64,000 nucleotides of DNA from Hyphomicrobiaceae bacterium (GTDB lineage: Bacteria > Pseudomonadota > Alphaproteobacteria > Rhizobiales > Hyphomicrobiaceae). The notes beneath the pieces were generated by a model that saw only the letters and a list, made by a program, of their open reading frames with translations, was not told the DNA's origin and made no database searches. The translations under genes and the position numbers were made by a program. The stretch covers positions 62,001-126,000 of the forward strand of contig JAGRKV010000034.1 in NCBI GenBank assembly GCA_020442165.1, read 5' to 3'. Numbering within the stretch: the first letter of the stretch is position 1; every line of letters begins with the position of its first letter. Shown here piece after piece: positions 1-8,784 of this stretch.

Positions 1-2
1 CC

Positions 3-197
3 TCGTCGGATGAAGTGGTGCGAGGTCTCTTTTTCAACAGCAGCATCCGGCCATGGCAGGTTGTGGTGCCGGATTTCGGCACGGTCACTGGTCCAATGCA
101 AATAGCGTCGTTCGAACTGACTGGCCGACACGATGGCGAAGTAGCCTTCGAGCTGTCGCTGGAGAGCGCCGGTGAACTCGTGTTCGCCGCTATCTAA
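3..197 (+). CDS. GTA major tail (tail tube) protein, C-terminal part
   Basis: The reading frame is open from the first complete codon at base 3 to the TAA at 195-197, so this is the 3' end of a gene that starts before the window. The residues read as the last ~64 of a TP901-1-type phage major tail protein (motifs IRPWQVVVPDFG, FELTGRHDGEVAFELSLESA), the counterpart of R. capsulatus GTA g9, which forms the tail tube. The assignment rests on the sequence pattern and on the unbroken g10-to-g15 order that follows. The gap to the next gene is 15 bp. Confidence 0.85.
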   Translation, partial: SSDEVVRGLFFNSSIRPWQVVVPDFGTVTGPMQIASFELTGRHDGEVAFELSLESAGELVFAAI

Positions 198-212
198 GCA
201 AGCGGGGAAACG

Positions 213-608
213 ATGGCCAATCAACGTCGCGGCGAAATCGACGCGGAACTGGATGGCAGGAGGTATCGGCTATGTTTGACGCTTGGTGCCCTTGCGGAGT
301 TGGAAAGTGCCTTTGGTGATGAGGACATGCTGGCGCTGGCGCGACGCTTCGAAGCTGGACGCATATCCGCGCGCGACGCCAGCCGGATCATCGGTGCGGG
401 CTTAAGGGGGGGCGGCAACGATCTCTCGGACGCCGACGTTGCCAGAATGCGCGCGGATGGAGGTGTTGCCGGTTTCATAGACATTGTTGCGCGGCTGCTT
501 GGTGCGACTTTTGCCGGCGACGAAACGGCTGCCAAGGCCAGTCCGGCTGACAAGAGAGACGGCGGCGACGAAGGCGCTGTGAGCGGCCCTTTCCATGGAA
601 CGAGGTGA
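213..608 (+). CDS. GTA gp10-like tail assembly chaperone
   Basis: A 131-residue soluble protein beginning MANQRRGEIDAELDGRRYRL, typical of the GTA-gp10 / Phage_TAC_11 family. It is thought to act as a tail assembly chaperone loading the tape measure protein, and should not be part of the finished particle. The start is the ATG at 213, with the purine-rich stretch AGCGGGGAAA just upstream. The C-terminal ~30 residues are charged and low in complexity. The stop overlaps the next start by one base (TGATG), showing translational coupling inside the GTA operon. Confidence 0.85.
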   Translation: MANQRRGEIDAELDGRRYRLCLTLGALAELESAFGDEDMLALARRFEAGRISARDASRIIGAGLRGGGNDLSDADVARMRADGGVAGFIDIVARLLGATFAGDETAAKASPADKRDGGDEGAVSGPFHGTR

Positions 609-787
609 TGGCCGCGGGTCTGGGGCTTTTACGCCTGGAGCCAAGGGCGTTCTGGTCGATGACGCCGAAGGAGTTGCAGGCCGCGCTCGATGGCCTGCGT
701 GGGCCAGCGGCCCTGGATGCGCCGCCCGGTAAGAGTGCCGTGATGCGGATGATCGAAAGATATCCGGATGAAAGGAAAACTCGATGA
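608..787 (+). CDS. GTA phage tail assembly chaperone (gp10.1-like)
   Basis: A 59-residue protein with the pattern LGLLRLEPRAFWSMTPKELQAAL, characteristic of the small Phage_TAC_6 tail assembly chaperones found between g10 and g11 in alphaproteobacterial GTAs. The ATG at 608 overlaps the previous stop; a GTG at 605 is an alternative one codon earlier. The 3' end overlaps the tape measure gene by ATGA at 784-787. Being small and coupled on both sides, it probably works stoichiometrically with gp10 in tail assembly. Confidence 0.8.
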   Translation: MAAGLGLLRLEPRAFWSMTPKELQAALDGLRGPAALDAPPGKSAVMRMIERYPDERKTR

Positions 788-1377
788 ATGCAGGCAGTTC
801 CGAGGGTGAGGAGTGGATCGTCACCGTGTCCGCGGATACGACGCCGTTGCGCCGGAGCCTGGCTGATGCGGAATACCTTGGGCGGCGGTTCGGCTCGGCG
901 CTGACAAATGCGTTTGAGGGTATCGCGATCAAGGGCAAGAGCCTCGGTGACGTTTTGAAGTCACTGGCGCTGAACCTATCAAGTATCGTGCTGAAAGCCG
1001 CTCTGCGGCCCCTCGAAAGCGGGATTGGAAATTTTGTCACCGGACTGCTGGGCGGCGGCTTCAAATTTGCCAGCGGCGGCGTCATCAACCAGGGAATGCC
1101 AGTGCCTTTCGCAGCCGGCGGGGTTATCCGCTCGCCTATAGCGTTCCCATTGCAGGGCGGCCGTACAGGTATTGCTGGCGAGCGTGGTGCCGAAGCAATC
1201 ATGCCATTGGCACGCGGTCCGGACGGACGCCTTGGCGTTGTGGCGCAGGGATCCGGAGGCGGCATGAACATAACCTTCAACGTGACGGCCGCCGATGCGG
1301 AAAGCTTTCGCAGGTCAGAGAGCCAGGTGGCGGCGATGCTGGCGCGTGCCGTCTCGTTCGGACAGCGAAATCTTTAA
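784..1377 (+). CDS. GTA tail tape measure protein (g11-like)
   Basis: A 197-residue protein, very short for a phage tape measure but normal for GTAs, whose tails are short. The N-terminal part has the pattern LRRSLADAEYLGRRFGSALTNAFEG. The middle and C-terminal parts are rich in Gly/Ala (GLLGGGFKFASGGVINQG, GGVIRSPIAFPL) and include GERGAEAIMPL, the usual signature of the lambda-type tape measure C-terminus. It should set tail length and may help DNA pass into the recipient periplasm. It is coupled to the gene before through an ATGA overlap. Confidence 0.88.
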   Translation: MNAGSSEGEEWIVTVSADTTPLRRSLADAEYLGRRFGSALTNAFEGIAIKGKSLGDVLKSLALNLSSIVLKAALRPLESGIGNFVTGLLGGGFKFASGGVINQGMPVPFAAGGVIRSPIAFPLQGGRTGIAGERGAEAIMPLARGPDGRLGVVAQGSGGGMNITFNVTAADAESFRRSESQVAAMLARAVSFGQRNL

Positions 1378-1425
1378 CGGTTGAGATAACGAACTGCGGA
1401 GCGCGAGTGGGCACGAGGTAACGAC

Positions 1426-2064
1426 ATGAGTTTTCACGAGGTGCGCTTCCCGACAGAGATTGCGCTCCATTCTCAGGGCGGACCGGAGCGGCGTACGGAG
1501 ATCGTCGTTCTGGGTTCAGGACATGAAGAGCGCAACTCCCGATGGGCCGACTCACGGCGACAGTTCAATGCCGGTTACGGGGTCCGTTCACTCGACGACT
1601 TGAACGCGGTCATTGCATTCTTTGAAGAGCGGCGCGGGCGGTTACATGGCTTTCGCTGGCGCGACATCAGTGATTGGAAGTCGTGTCCGCCAGAGGTTGT
1701 GCCGAGTGCCATCGATCAGGTGATCGGAACAGGTGATGGCGCCACACGGACGTTCCAGTTGGTCAAAACCTATGGAAGTTCGTTTGCACCGTGGCAGCGG
1801 ACAATCAGCAAGCCCGTGGCGGGAAGCGTATTGATTGCGGTCGACGGCGTCGGAAAGTCTGAGGGCACGGATTTTTCCGTCGATGTTGCAACGGGACTGG
1901 TGACGTTGGCGGTTGCTGCAACACCAGGCAGCGGGACGAGTGTCACGGCGGGCTTTGCGTTTGATGTGCCCGTGCGGTTCGATGCCGACCGCCTAGAGAT
2001 CAACATGCAGGGGTTTCGTCACGGCGCAATCCCCAACATTCCGATCATTGAGATCCGCACATGA
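1426..2064 (+). CDS. GTA distal tail protein (g12-like, DUF2460)
   Basis: A 212-residue protein with the DUF2460 signature: FHEVRFPTEIA at residues 3-13, GGPERRTEIVVLGSG, RSLDDLNAVIAFFEERRGR and LHGFRWRDISDW. In the R. capsulatus GTA the counterpart forms the distal tail ring joining the tube to the baseplate hub. It is preceded by a 48-bp gap with the ribosome-binding sequence GAGGTAACGAC before the ATG. Its 3' end overlaps the next gene by four bases, the usual coupling in this operon. Confidence 0.92.
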   Translation: MSFHEVRFPTEIALHSQGGPERRTEIVVLGSGHEERNSRWADSRRQFNAGYGVRSLDDLNAVIAFFEERRGRLHGFRWRDISDWKSCPPEVVPSAIDQVIGTGDGATRTFQLVKTYGSSFAPWQRTISKPVAGSVLIAVDGVGKSEGTDFSVDVATGLVTLAVAATPGSGTSVTAGFAFDVPVRFDADRLEINMQGFRHGAIPNIPIIEIRT

Positions 2065-2924
2065 AATACATAGATGCAGGATTGGCGGCACATCTTGCCA
2101 GCGGCGTGACGTCGTTGTGCTGGTGCTGGCGCCTGACGCGGTACGACGGTGCAGTGATGGGGTTTACCGATCACGACCGGAACTTGAATTTCGATGGTAC
2201 GACGTTCGAGGCAGCTGCAGGGTTCACGGCGAGCGAGATCAAGGATGTGGTGGGCCTCGCTGTCGACAACCTGGAAGTGACCAGCGCGCTATCTTCCGAG
2301 CGACTTGACGAACGCGATCTGGTCGCGGGGCTCTACGATGATGCGAGGGTGGAAATCTACAGGGTCAACTGGGAGGCTCCGTCGCAGCGGGTGCTGATGC
2401 GGAAGGGCAGTCTGGGTGAGGTTCGCCGAAGCGGCTCCACATTTACAGCGGAAGTGCGCGGGCTGGCGCACTATCTGCAGCAGCCGGTTGGGCGGCTCTT
2501 CCAATATACGTGCGATGCAAACCTTGGCGATGTCCGCTGCGGGGTTGATGCGAATGATCCAAACTACAGAGGTCTTGGGAGTATCGTTGCCGCATCGGAC
2601 CTGCGCAACTTCGAGGTCGCGGGACTTGATGCTTTTGCAAATGATTGGTTCACGCGCGGTCTGATCCGGTTCACGTCGGGTGCGGCGGCGGGGCAATCAG
2701 TCGAGATCAAGCGTCATACGCTAACCGGCGATGTGGTGGAGATCGAGCTGTGGCAACCAGCGCGGGATCCGGTATTGCCGGGTCAGACGTTCATCGCAAT
2801 CGCGGGGTGCGACAAGCAACATGCTACCTGCCGCGACAAGTATTCCAACGCCATCAACTATCGCGGTTTCGCGCACATGCCAGGCAATGACTTCATCACA
2901 GCGGTCGCGCGGCCAGGGAGCTGA
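2061..2924 (+). CDS. GTA baseplate hub protein (g13-like, DUF2163)
   Basis: A 287-residue protein of the DUF2163 / phage BR0599 family, counterpart of the GTA hub protein. Four cysteines in the C-terminal half (C151, C160, C250, C257; motifs YTCDANLGDVRCGVD and AGCDKQHATCRDKY) are arranged as in lambda gpL-type hub proteins that bind an iron-sulfur cluster; that this one does so is inferred from the family. The gene overlaps both its upstream neighbour (2061-2064) and its downstream neighbour (TGATG at 2922-2926). Confidence 0.92.
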   Translation: MKYIDAGLAAHLASGVTSLCWCWRLTRYDGAVMGFTDHDRNLNFDGTTFEAAAGFTASEIKDVVGLAVDNLEVTSALSSERLDERDLVAGLYDDARVEIYRVNWEAPSQRVLMRKGSLGEVRRSGSTFTAEVRGLAHYLQQPVGRLFQYTCDANLGDVRCGVDANDPNYRGLGSIVAASDLRNFEVAGLDAFANDWFTRGLIRFTSGAAAGQSVEIKRHTLTGDVVEIELWQPARDPVLPGQTFIAIAGCDKQHATCRDKYSNAINYRGFAHMPGNDFITAVARPGS

Positions 2925-3400
2925 TGGTGGCGGAACTTAAGGGCGCTATTGCCGGGGAGATGCGAACCATCTGCCGCGCTGACGTCGTGCGGGAGGTGCG
3001 TTCCTGGATTGGAACGCCATACCACCATCAGGCAAGTTGCAAGGGAGCAGGGGCCGACTGCCTGGGTCTTGTGCGGGGAGTCATGCGGACGCTCTACGGT
3101 TGCGAGCCGGAAACGGCTCCAGCCTATTCTCCCGACTGGGGAGAAGCGAACGCCCAAGAAACATTGCTTGCGGCTGCATCGCGAAACCTCGTTCGGCGAG
3201 ACATCGTGGCTGTGAGGGCTGGTGACGTTCTGGTGTTCCGAATGCGCCGAGGTGCCATTGCCAAGCATGCAGCCATCATGACGGGCGAGAACTTGATGGT
3301 TCACGCGGTTGAGCGCGTGGGAGTTGCAGAGGCGCCGATCGGACTGTGGTGGCGGCGACGGATTGCGGGTGCATTTTCATTCCATGGGATTGACGACTAA
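2924..3400 (+). CDS. GTA NlpC/P60 cell-wall peptidase (g14-like)
   Basis: A 158-residue NlpC/P60 cysteine peptidase. The catalytic Cys is C46 in GADCLGL; the histidine is H115 in AKHAAIM, with H127 in MVHAVE as the likely third residue. In GTAs this protein sits in the baseplate and is believed to cut peptide cross-links of the recipient wall so that DNA can reach the inner membrane. The ATG at 2924 overlaps the previous stop, and the TAA overlaps the next ATG at 3400. No signal peptide is visible, as expected for a particle component. Confidence 0.93.
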   Translation: MVAELKGAIAGEMRTICRADVVREVRSWIGTPYHHQASCKGAGADCLGLVRGVMRTLYGCEPETAPAYSPDWGEANAQETLLAAASRNLVRRDIVAVRAGDVLVFRMRRGAIAKHAAIMTGENLMVHAVERVGVAEAPIGLWWRRRIAGAFSFHGIDD

Positions 3401-3864
3401 TGGCGACACTGGCACTCGCAGCAGTTGGCGCCGCTGTTGGCGGTACGCTGCTGCCGACCGGCATAACGCTTCTGGGCGCAACGCTTGGCGGGGCGGCAAT
3501 TGGCGCACAGATTGGCGCATTTGCAGGTTCATACGTCGATCAGATCCTTTTCGGGATGGGGGGCGCGCCGTCGGTCAAGGGGCCACGCCTCAGCGACCTT
3601 CATATCACTGCATCGACTGAAGGTGCGCCGATCCCGAGGATGTATGGCCGTGTTCGCGTCGGCGGACAGGTGATCTGGGCTGACGAGATCGAGGAGGTGA
3701 AGAAGACCGAGACAGCCGGCGGCAGTGGCAAGGGCTCGGAGGTGGGGTCAAGCAAACGACCTATAGCTATTTTGCGAATTTTGCCGTTGCGCTTGGGGAG
3801 GGCAGGATCACCGGCATCGGGCGCGTCTGGGCGGATGGACAGGAACTCGATCTCAGTGACGTGA
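3400..3864 (+). pseudogene. GTA megatron (g15) N-terminal piece, frameshifted
   Basis: This frame starts MATLALAAVGAAVGGTLLPT and continues with QILFGMGGAPSVKGPRLSDL and STEGAPIPRMYGRVRVGGQV, the standard N-terminus of the GTA megatron protein. After about residue 113 (near base 3739) the frame carries unrelated sequence to the stop at 3862-3864, while the expected continuation (VKQTTYSYFANFAVALGEG) is in the -1 frame from about 3741 onward. One missing G near 3739 (TCG-GGA read as TCG-GAG) would restore one ~1,310-residue protein. It is either a real disruption or a sequence error. The stop overlaps a GTG at 3861 in the other frame. Confidence 0.8.
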
Positions 3865-6800
3865 TCTATCGCGTTTATGACGGCAGCGAGAGCCAGGATG
3901 CTGATCCGCTGATCTCAGCGCGGCTCGGGGTGGAAAGCACACCGGCATTTCGTGGCGTCGCCTATATCGTATTCGAACGTCTGGCGCTTGCGGATTTTGG
4001 CAACCGCTTGCCACAGTTGTCGTTCGAAGTGTTTCGCGACGTCGACGACTTCGCGAATGATGTGCGCGGCATCGTGGTCATTCCGGGCTCGGGAGAGTTT
4101 GTCTACGCAACCCAACCCGTAACGCGTGGTCTTGGGCTTGGCACGTCGCAATCCGAAAATGTGCATACATACCGAGGCGACAGCGACTGGGCAGTATCCT
4201 TGGACCAGATGCGAGAGATGCTGCCGCACGTTGGCAATGCATCGCTCGTTGTCAGTTGGTTTGGTACGGATCTGCGTGCAGGATCGTGTGTGGTGGAGCC
4301 GCGTGTGGATTCTGCGGCCAAGGTAACAAAACCTATCAGTTGGAGCGTTGCGGGCCTTGGCCGAGGAACTGCGCAGGTCGTGAGCCAGCGCGACGGGCGT
4401 GCGGCCTATGGTGGGACGCCTTCTGACCAGACAGTCGTTTCTGCCATCCGGGATTTGAAGGATCGCGGTATTGCGGCAACGCTGACGCCCTTCATCCTGA
4501 TGGATATTGCAGCGGACAATGTGTTGCCTAATCCCTACGGCGGTTCGGCCCAGCAACCGGCCTATCCTTGGCGCGGCCGGATTACCTGTGACCCGGCGCC
4601 GGGCCAGCCCGGAACTGTCGATAAGACCGCGGCTGCTGCTGCGCAAATTGCCTCATTCGTTGGCACTGCCGCTCCTTCGAACTTTTCAATTGTGGGAGAG
4701 AGTGTTGTCTATAGTGGTCCGGCCGAATGGAGTTTGCGCCGGATGGTTCTGCACTATGCACATTTGGCGAAAGCTGCTGGTGGTGTGGATGCCTTCGTTA
4801 TCGGTACCGAACTGCGCGGGCTTACGCAGGTTCGCAGTGGCACAAACACGTTCCCGTTTGTCGATGCTTTGATTGCGCTGGCGGCGGACGTGAAATCCGT
4901 TCTGGGCGGGGCAACGAAAGTCACGTATGCGGCAGACTGGTCTGAATACTTTGGCTACCACCCCAATGATGGAACGGGAGATGTATGCTTCCATCTGGAT
5001 CCGCTTTGGGCGTCGACTGCAATCGATGCGATAGGCATCGATCTTTACTGGCCATTGGCGGACTGGCGCGATGGCCGCAGCCATACGGACCGCGTCGCGG
5101 GGACACGCTCGATCTACGAACTCGACTACCTTGCGAGCAACGTGGCTGGAGGAGAGGGTTTCGATTGGTATTACGCTTCGGCCGAGGATCGTTCGGTGCA
5201 GCAGCGCACACCGATTACAGATGGTGCGGGCAAGCCATGGGTGTTCCGGTACAAGGATCTGAAAGGTTGGTGGTCGCAGCCACACTTCGATCGGCCGGGC
5301 GGCGTTGAATCGCCAGGGGCGACTGCGTGGGTGCCGCAATCCAAGCCGTTCTGGTTCATGGAAATGGGATGCCCTGCTGTCGACAAGGGTGCCAACCAGC
5401 CCAACGTATTTGTTGATCCCAAGAGCTCGGAAAATGCGCTGCCATACTTTTCACGCGGCGTTCGCGACGATTTCATGCAGCGTCAGTACATCAAGGCACT
5501 GACACGAGCCTTTGATCCAGGTTCCGATCTCTACGTGGCCGATGCCAATCCCATCTCGGCTGTCTACGGTGATCGGATGGTGTCGATCGAGCGCATGCAT
5601 GCGTACGCCTGGGACGCGCGGCCATATCCTGCATTTCCCAATGATCTTGCTTCGTGGGGGGACGGTGATAATTGGCTGGTTGGACATTGGCTCAATGGCC
5701 GCGTCGCAAATGCCCCGCTCGATGGGCTCATGCGGCAGTTGATGCTCGATTTCGGATTTGTGGATTACGACGTTTCGCAGCTGGGGGGAATGGTGCCGGG
5801 CTATGTCCTTGATCAGGTCATGTCGGTGCGCGACGCGGTGCAACCGCTCAGTCTGGCATTCTTCATGGACTCGATCGAGAGCGGCGGTTCTATAGTCTTC
5901 CGGCATCGTGGGAACGAAGATGCCGTTGCGCAGTTCACGCTCGATGACGTGGTGGAAGTGCGCGAAGATCAAGGACTTATTGCTCTGACGCGGGGGCAGG
6001 AGACGGAACTGCCGCGGGCGACAAAGGTGGCTTACATTGATGCGGCGGATGACTATCGCCAAGCCGTTGCGGAGTCACGAAGGCTGACTGGCCTGAGTGG
6101 CCGGGTCACGCAGGCGGAGCTTCCAGTCGTTCTCGATAATGAGCAGGCCGGCGCCATTGCTGATGCCTGGTTGCACGAGACCTGGATTGCACGCGAGCGA
6201 GCGAATCTATCGTTGCCACCCAGTCAGCTTGCAGTCGAGGCTGGCGACGTGGTGTCGATAGAAGTGGCTGGCCGCTCGCGGTTGTTCCGGATCACTGAAA
6301 TCAGCGATGGGGGTGCACGAGAGATCGAGGCCCGGGCTATCGATCCGTCGGTCTACGATGGTGTGGCGGGGCCGGCGCGACCGGCGAGAGCACGAGACAG
6401 CGTGATAGCAGGAGGCCCTGTCGTTCATTTTCTGGATTTGCCGCTGCTGCGAGGGGACGAACCCGCAACGGCGGGATATGCGGTAGCCTATCAATCGCCA
6501 TGGCCAGGGAGTGTCGCCATTTATCGTAGCCCGGAAACAACGGGCTATACGCTGCAGGCTTTGATCGACACCCCTGCCACCATCGGCACGCTCGTCACAC
6601 CGATTGGTGCTGGACCTGAGGCACGTATCGACCGGGCGACCCGTCTGAGGGTTGCGATTGCTGGAGATGTGCTGAGTTCAGTTACTGAATTGCAGATGCT
6701 GGGTGGAGCCAACGCGGCTGCGGTCCAGAGCGATGCGGGTACGTGGGAGGTTATTCAGTTTGAGGGGGCTGAGCTGGTTGCGCCGGGTGTCTATGAACTT

Positions 6801-7343
6801 TCGAGGCTCCTGCGGGGCCAAGCGGGTACTGAACTGGCAATGATCTCCGGTGCATCCGAGGGAGCAGCTTTCGTCTTGCTCGATAATGCGCTGACGCGCC
6901 TGCCGACAACACTCGCGGAGATAGGGCTCAACTACTGGTGGCGATATGGACCTGCCAACCGGGACATCGGCGATGCGTCGTATGAAACCACCACGCATGC
7001 AGTGGTGGGTTTGGGTTTGCGCCCCTATTCACCTGTGCATGTTCGTGGCCAGCGCGATCAAGACGGGAACTTATCTATCACCTGGACCCGCAGGACACGT
7101 AGCGGCGGGGACAGCTGGGAGGTATCCGAAGTGCCTCTGAGCGAGGACAGCGAGGCCTATGAAGTTGAAGTGCTAGACGCTGGCATGGTGAAGCGGGTGC
7201 TCACGACGACGGCTGCAACGGTGACCTATTCGGCCATCGATCAGATTTCCGATTTTGGAGCGCTGCGGTCCACATGCGATGTGCGTGTTCATCAGATGAG
7301 TGCTGTTATAGGCCGCGGTGCCGGGCGCAACGCAACTGTCTGA
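3861..7343 (+). CDS. GTA megatron (g15) main piece: TIM-barrel-like and phage-tail domains
   Basis: This 1160-residue frame holds nearly all of the GTA megatron, the large tail-tip protein that contacts the recipient surface. Homologous sequence starts before the GTG at 3861, so that GTG is the first usable codon after the frameshift rather than the true start. From about residue 215 to 490 lies the GTA TIM-barrel-like domain (ATLTPFILMDIAADN, AFVIGTELRGL, YAADWSEYFGYHP, IGIDLYWPLADWRDG). A Phage-tail_3-like region follows (VMSVRDAVQPLSLAFFMDS) and then the long beta-rich C-terminal part with YELSRLLRGQAGTE. It ends 46 bp before the lysis gene. If the frameshift is real, only reinitiation at the GTGA overlap would make this piece. 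Confidence 0.85.
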   Translation: MIYRVYDGSESQDADPLISARLGVESTPAFRGVAYIVFERLALADFGNRLPQLSFEVFRDVDDFANDVRGIVVIPGSGEFVYATQPVTRGLGLGTSQSENVHTYRGDSDWAVSLDQMREMLPHVGNASLVVSWFGTDLRAGSCVVEPRVDSAAKVTKPISWSVAGLGRGTAQVVSQRDGRAAYGGTPSDQTVVSAIRDLKDRGIAATLTPFILMDIAADNVLPNPYGGSAQQPAYPWRGRITCDPAPGQPGTVDKTAAAAAQIASFVGTAAPSNFSIVGESVVYSGPAEWSLRRMVLHYAHLAKAAGGVDAFVIGTELRGLTQVRSGTNTFPFVDALIALAADVKSVLGGATKVTYAADWSEYFGYHPNDGTGDVCFHLDPLWASTAIDAIGIDLYWPLADWRDGRSHTDRVAGTRSIYELDYLASNVAGGEGFDWYYASAEDRSVQQRTPITDGAGKPWVFRYKDLKGWWSQPHFDRPGGVESPGATAWVPQSKPFWFMEMGCPAVDKGANQPNVFVDPKSSENALPYFSRGVRDDFMQRQYIKALTRAFDPGSDLYVADANPISAVYGDRMVSIERMHAYAWDARPYPAFPNDLASWGDGDNWLVGHWLNGRVANAPLDGLMRQLMLDFGFVDYDVSQLGGMVPGYVLDQVMSVRDAVQPLSLAFFMDSIESGGSIVFRHRGNEDAVAQFTLDDVVEVREDQGLIALTRGQETELPRATKVAYIDAADDYRQAVAESRRLTGLSGRVTQAELPVVLDNEQAGAIADAWLHETWIARERANLSLPPSQLAVEAGDVVSIEVAGRSRLFRITEISDGGAREIEARAIDPSVYDGVAGPARPARARDSVIAGGPVVHFLDLPLLRGDEPATAGYAVAYQSPWPGSVAIYRSPETTGYTLQALIDTPATIGTLVTPIGAGPEARIDRATRLRVAIAGDVLSSVTELQMLGGANAAAVQSDAGTWEVIQFEGAELVAPGVYELSRLLRGQAGTELAMISGASEGAAFVLLDNALTRLPTTLAEIGLNYWWRYGPANRDIGDASYETTTHAVVGLGLRPYSPVHVRGQRDQDGNLSITWTRRTRSGGDSWEVSEVPLSEDSEAYEVEVLDAGMVKRVLTTTAATVTYSAIDQISDFGALRSTCDVRVHQMSAVIGRGAGRNATV

Positions 7344-7389
7344 CTTTGACCTGATTGCTTCCAGGTAAACCCTACAAGCCGGAAATAGA

Positions 7390-8784
7390 ATGCAACAGCA
7401 ACCCGACTGGCTCTTGTGGGCCTGGCGTGAACTCGGCGTGCATGAAGTCGCCGGGCGAGGCGACAACCCGCGCATCATCGAAATGTTCAAGGACGTTGGA
7501 CATTCGGCTGTTGAAGACGACGAAGTCGCCTGGTGTGCGGCTTTTGCCGGGGCTTGCCTTGAAAGAAGCGGGCATAGAAGCACGCGCTCGCTCATGGCGC
7601 GGTCCTATCTTACGTGGGGCGAACCGCTTGACGAGGGCCGCCATGGCGCCATCGCTGTGCTCAGTCGCGGGGATGATCCGGCGCTGGGGCATGTCGGGTT
7701 CGTCGTTGGAGAAGCGGATCGGCAAATATTTCTTTTGGGAGGCAACCAGTCAAACGGCGTCACCGTCGCGTCGTATGCGAAAGATCGATTGCTGGGCTAC
7801 CGCTGGCCGCAGTCACCCGTGCAGGTTGAGGCAGAAGAGGAGAACAGCGCGCGGACCAATGATGGTGTGCACGCGGGAGAGGTTGCGACGTTGTTCGACA
7901 GCGCACTGGCGCACGTTCTGGAGATGGAGGGTGGCTATACCGACGATCCGAACGATCCGGGCGGTCCGACGAACAAGGGTATCACCTTGGCGGTTTTTGC
8001 ACGCTGGCTCGGCGAGCCAGTTACGACGGGGTCGCGAAGTCGTCTTGTCGCGCGATTGAAGCGGATTCCGGATGCAATGGTGCGGGAGATCTACGTCACT
8101 CGCTATTGGACGCCGGCGGAGTGTGAAAGACTTATACCGGCGCTTGCGCTCATGCATTTTGACGCTGCCGTCAATCATGGCGTCCAAGGTGCGATCCGCA
8201 TATTGCAGCAGGCCGTGGGAGCAAACGTCGATGGTGAGATCGGGCCGGAGACTCGGCGCTGCATCAGTGCCAAGCCGATTGCGGAGACGCTCCTGGCCTA
8301 TGCAGAGATCCGCAGAGATCGTTATCGCGCTCTCAAACACTTCTGGCGTTTTGGCCGGGGCTGGATGCGCCGCGTCGACAGAACGCTAATCCGCGCCGGA
8401 CAGGCCATGGAACATGACGTGGGCCAGGTTGCCGATCGCGAGGCCAGTGTCCACGAAGCAAGAAAAGAGTCGAAACAAAGCACAGGAGATCGAAACATGA
8501 CCACTCAGAGCGAACAGGATGGCGAGCAGGTGCCGAATTCCAAGTGGTGGGGGGAGTCCATGACGATCTGGGGCGTCATCGTGACCGCGGCAGCTACAGT
8601 GCTACCTGTGCTGGGACCGCTGATCGGTCTGGATATAACGGGTGAGATGGTCCGGCAGATTGGACAGCAGGTAACGGAAGTGATTCAGGCGCTGGGCGGC
8701 GTTCTGGGCACAATCATGGCGATCTACGGGCGCGTGCGGGCAACCCAGCCTGTCGCCCGTCGCCTGATGGCGGTGAGGATCTGA
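7390..8784 (+). CDS. Fused lysis protein: CHAP-like hydrolase + GH108 muramidase + holin-like C-terminus
   Basis: A 464-residue open frame with three parts. Residues 1-140 match the TIGR02594-type small hydrolase (EVAWCAAF with Cys49, LGHVGFVVG with His101). Residues ~165-360 match a glycoside hydrolase 108 / TtsA-like muramidase: LEMEGGYTDDPNDPGG with candidate catalytic Glu180, then HFDAAVNHGVQGAIRILQQA and the PG-binding part VDGEIGPETRRC. Residues 370-464 form a small membrane region (IWGVIVTAAATVLPVLGPLIG; ALGGVLGTIMAIYG) like phage holins. It follows the GTA tail genes by 46 bp, so it probably supplies lysis for GTA release. The holin part starts at an in-frame ATG with a strong ribosome-binding site and may also be made alone. 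No stop separates the parts. Confidence 0.85.
   Translation: MQQQPDWLLWAWRELGVHEVAGRGDNPRIIEMFKDVGHSAVEDDEVAWCAAFAGACLERSGHRSTRSLMARSYLTWGEPLDEGRHGAIAVLSRGDDPALGHVGFVVGEADRQIFLLGGNQSNGVTVASYAKDRLLGYRWPQSPVQVEAEEENSARTNDGVHAGEVATLFDSALAHVLEMEGGYTDDPNDPGGPTNKGITLAVFARWLGEPVTTGSRSRLVARLKRIPDAMVREIYVTRYWTPAECERLIPALALMHFDAAVNHGVQGAIRILQQAVGANVDGEIGPETRRCISAKPIAETLLAYAEIRRDRYRALKHFWRFGRGWMRRVDRTLIRAGQAMEHDVGQVADREASVHEARKESKQSTGDRNMTTQSEQDGEQVPNSKWWGESMTIWGVIVTAAATVLPVLGPLIGLDITGEMVRQIGQQVTEVIQALGGVLGTIMAIYGRVRATQPVARRLMAVRI
8484..8499 (+). promoter_or_regulatory. Internal Shine-Dalgarno and in-frame ATG for a holin-like protein
   Basis: AGGAG at 8484-8488 lies 8 nt before an ATG at 8497-8499 that is in frame with the 7390-8784 gene (codon 370). 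Initiation here would give a 95-residue protein beginning MTTQSEQDGEQVPNSKWW with two hydrophobic stretches, the size and layout of a small holin. The site sits exactly at the domain border, so either two genes were fused by loss of a stop codon or a nested second product is made. Confidence 0.6.

Noticed and set aside
402..1280. 292-residue minus-strand frame over the GTA genes
   Set aside because: It lies antisense to clearly recognised GTA genes g10-g11 and has the Ser/Pro/Arg-rich composition typical of the shadow frame of GC-rich coding DNA.
3700..3800. Programmed -1 ribosomal frameshifting in g15
   Set aside because: No X-XXY-YYZ slippery heptamer or strong downstream hairpin was seen at the frame change, so a mutation or sequence error is simpler.
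1..8784. Prophage
   Set aside because: The genes match the conserved alphaproteobacterial GTA order, with a short tape measure, and no integrase or repressor is present; a GTA tail cluster is the better reading.
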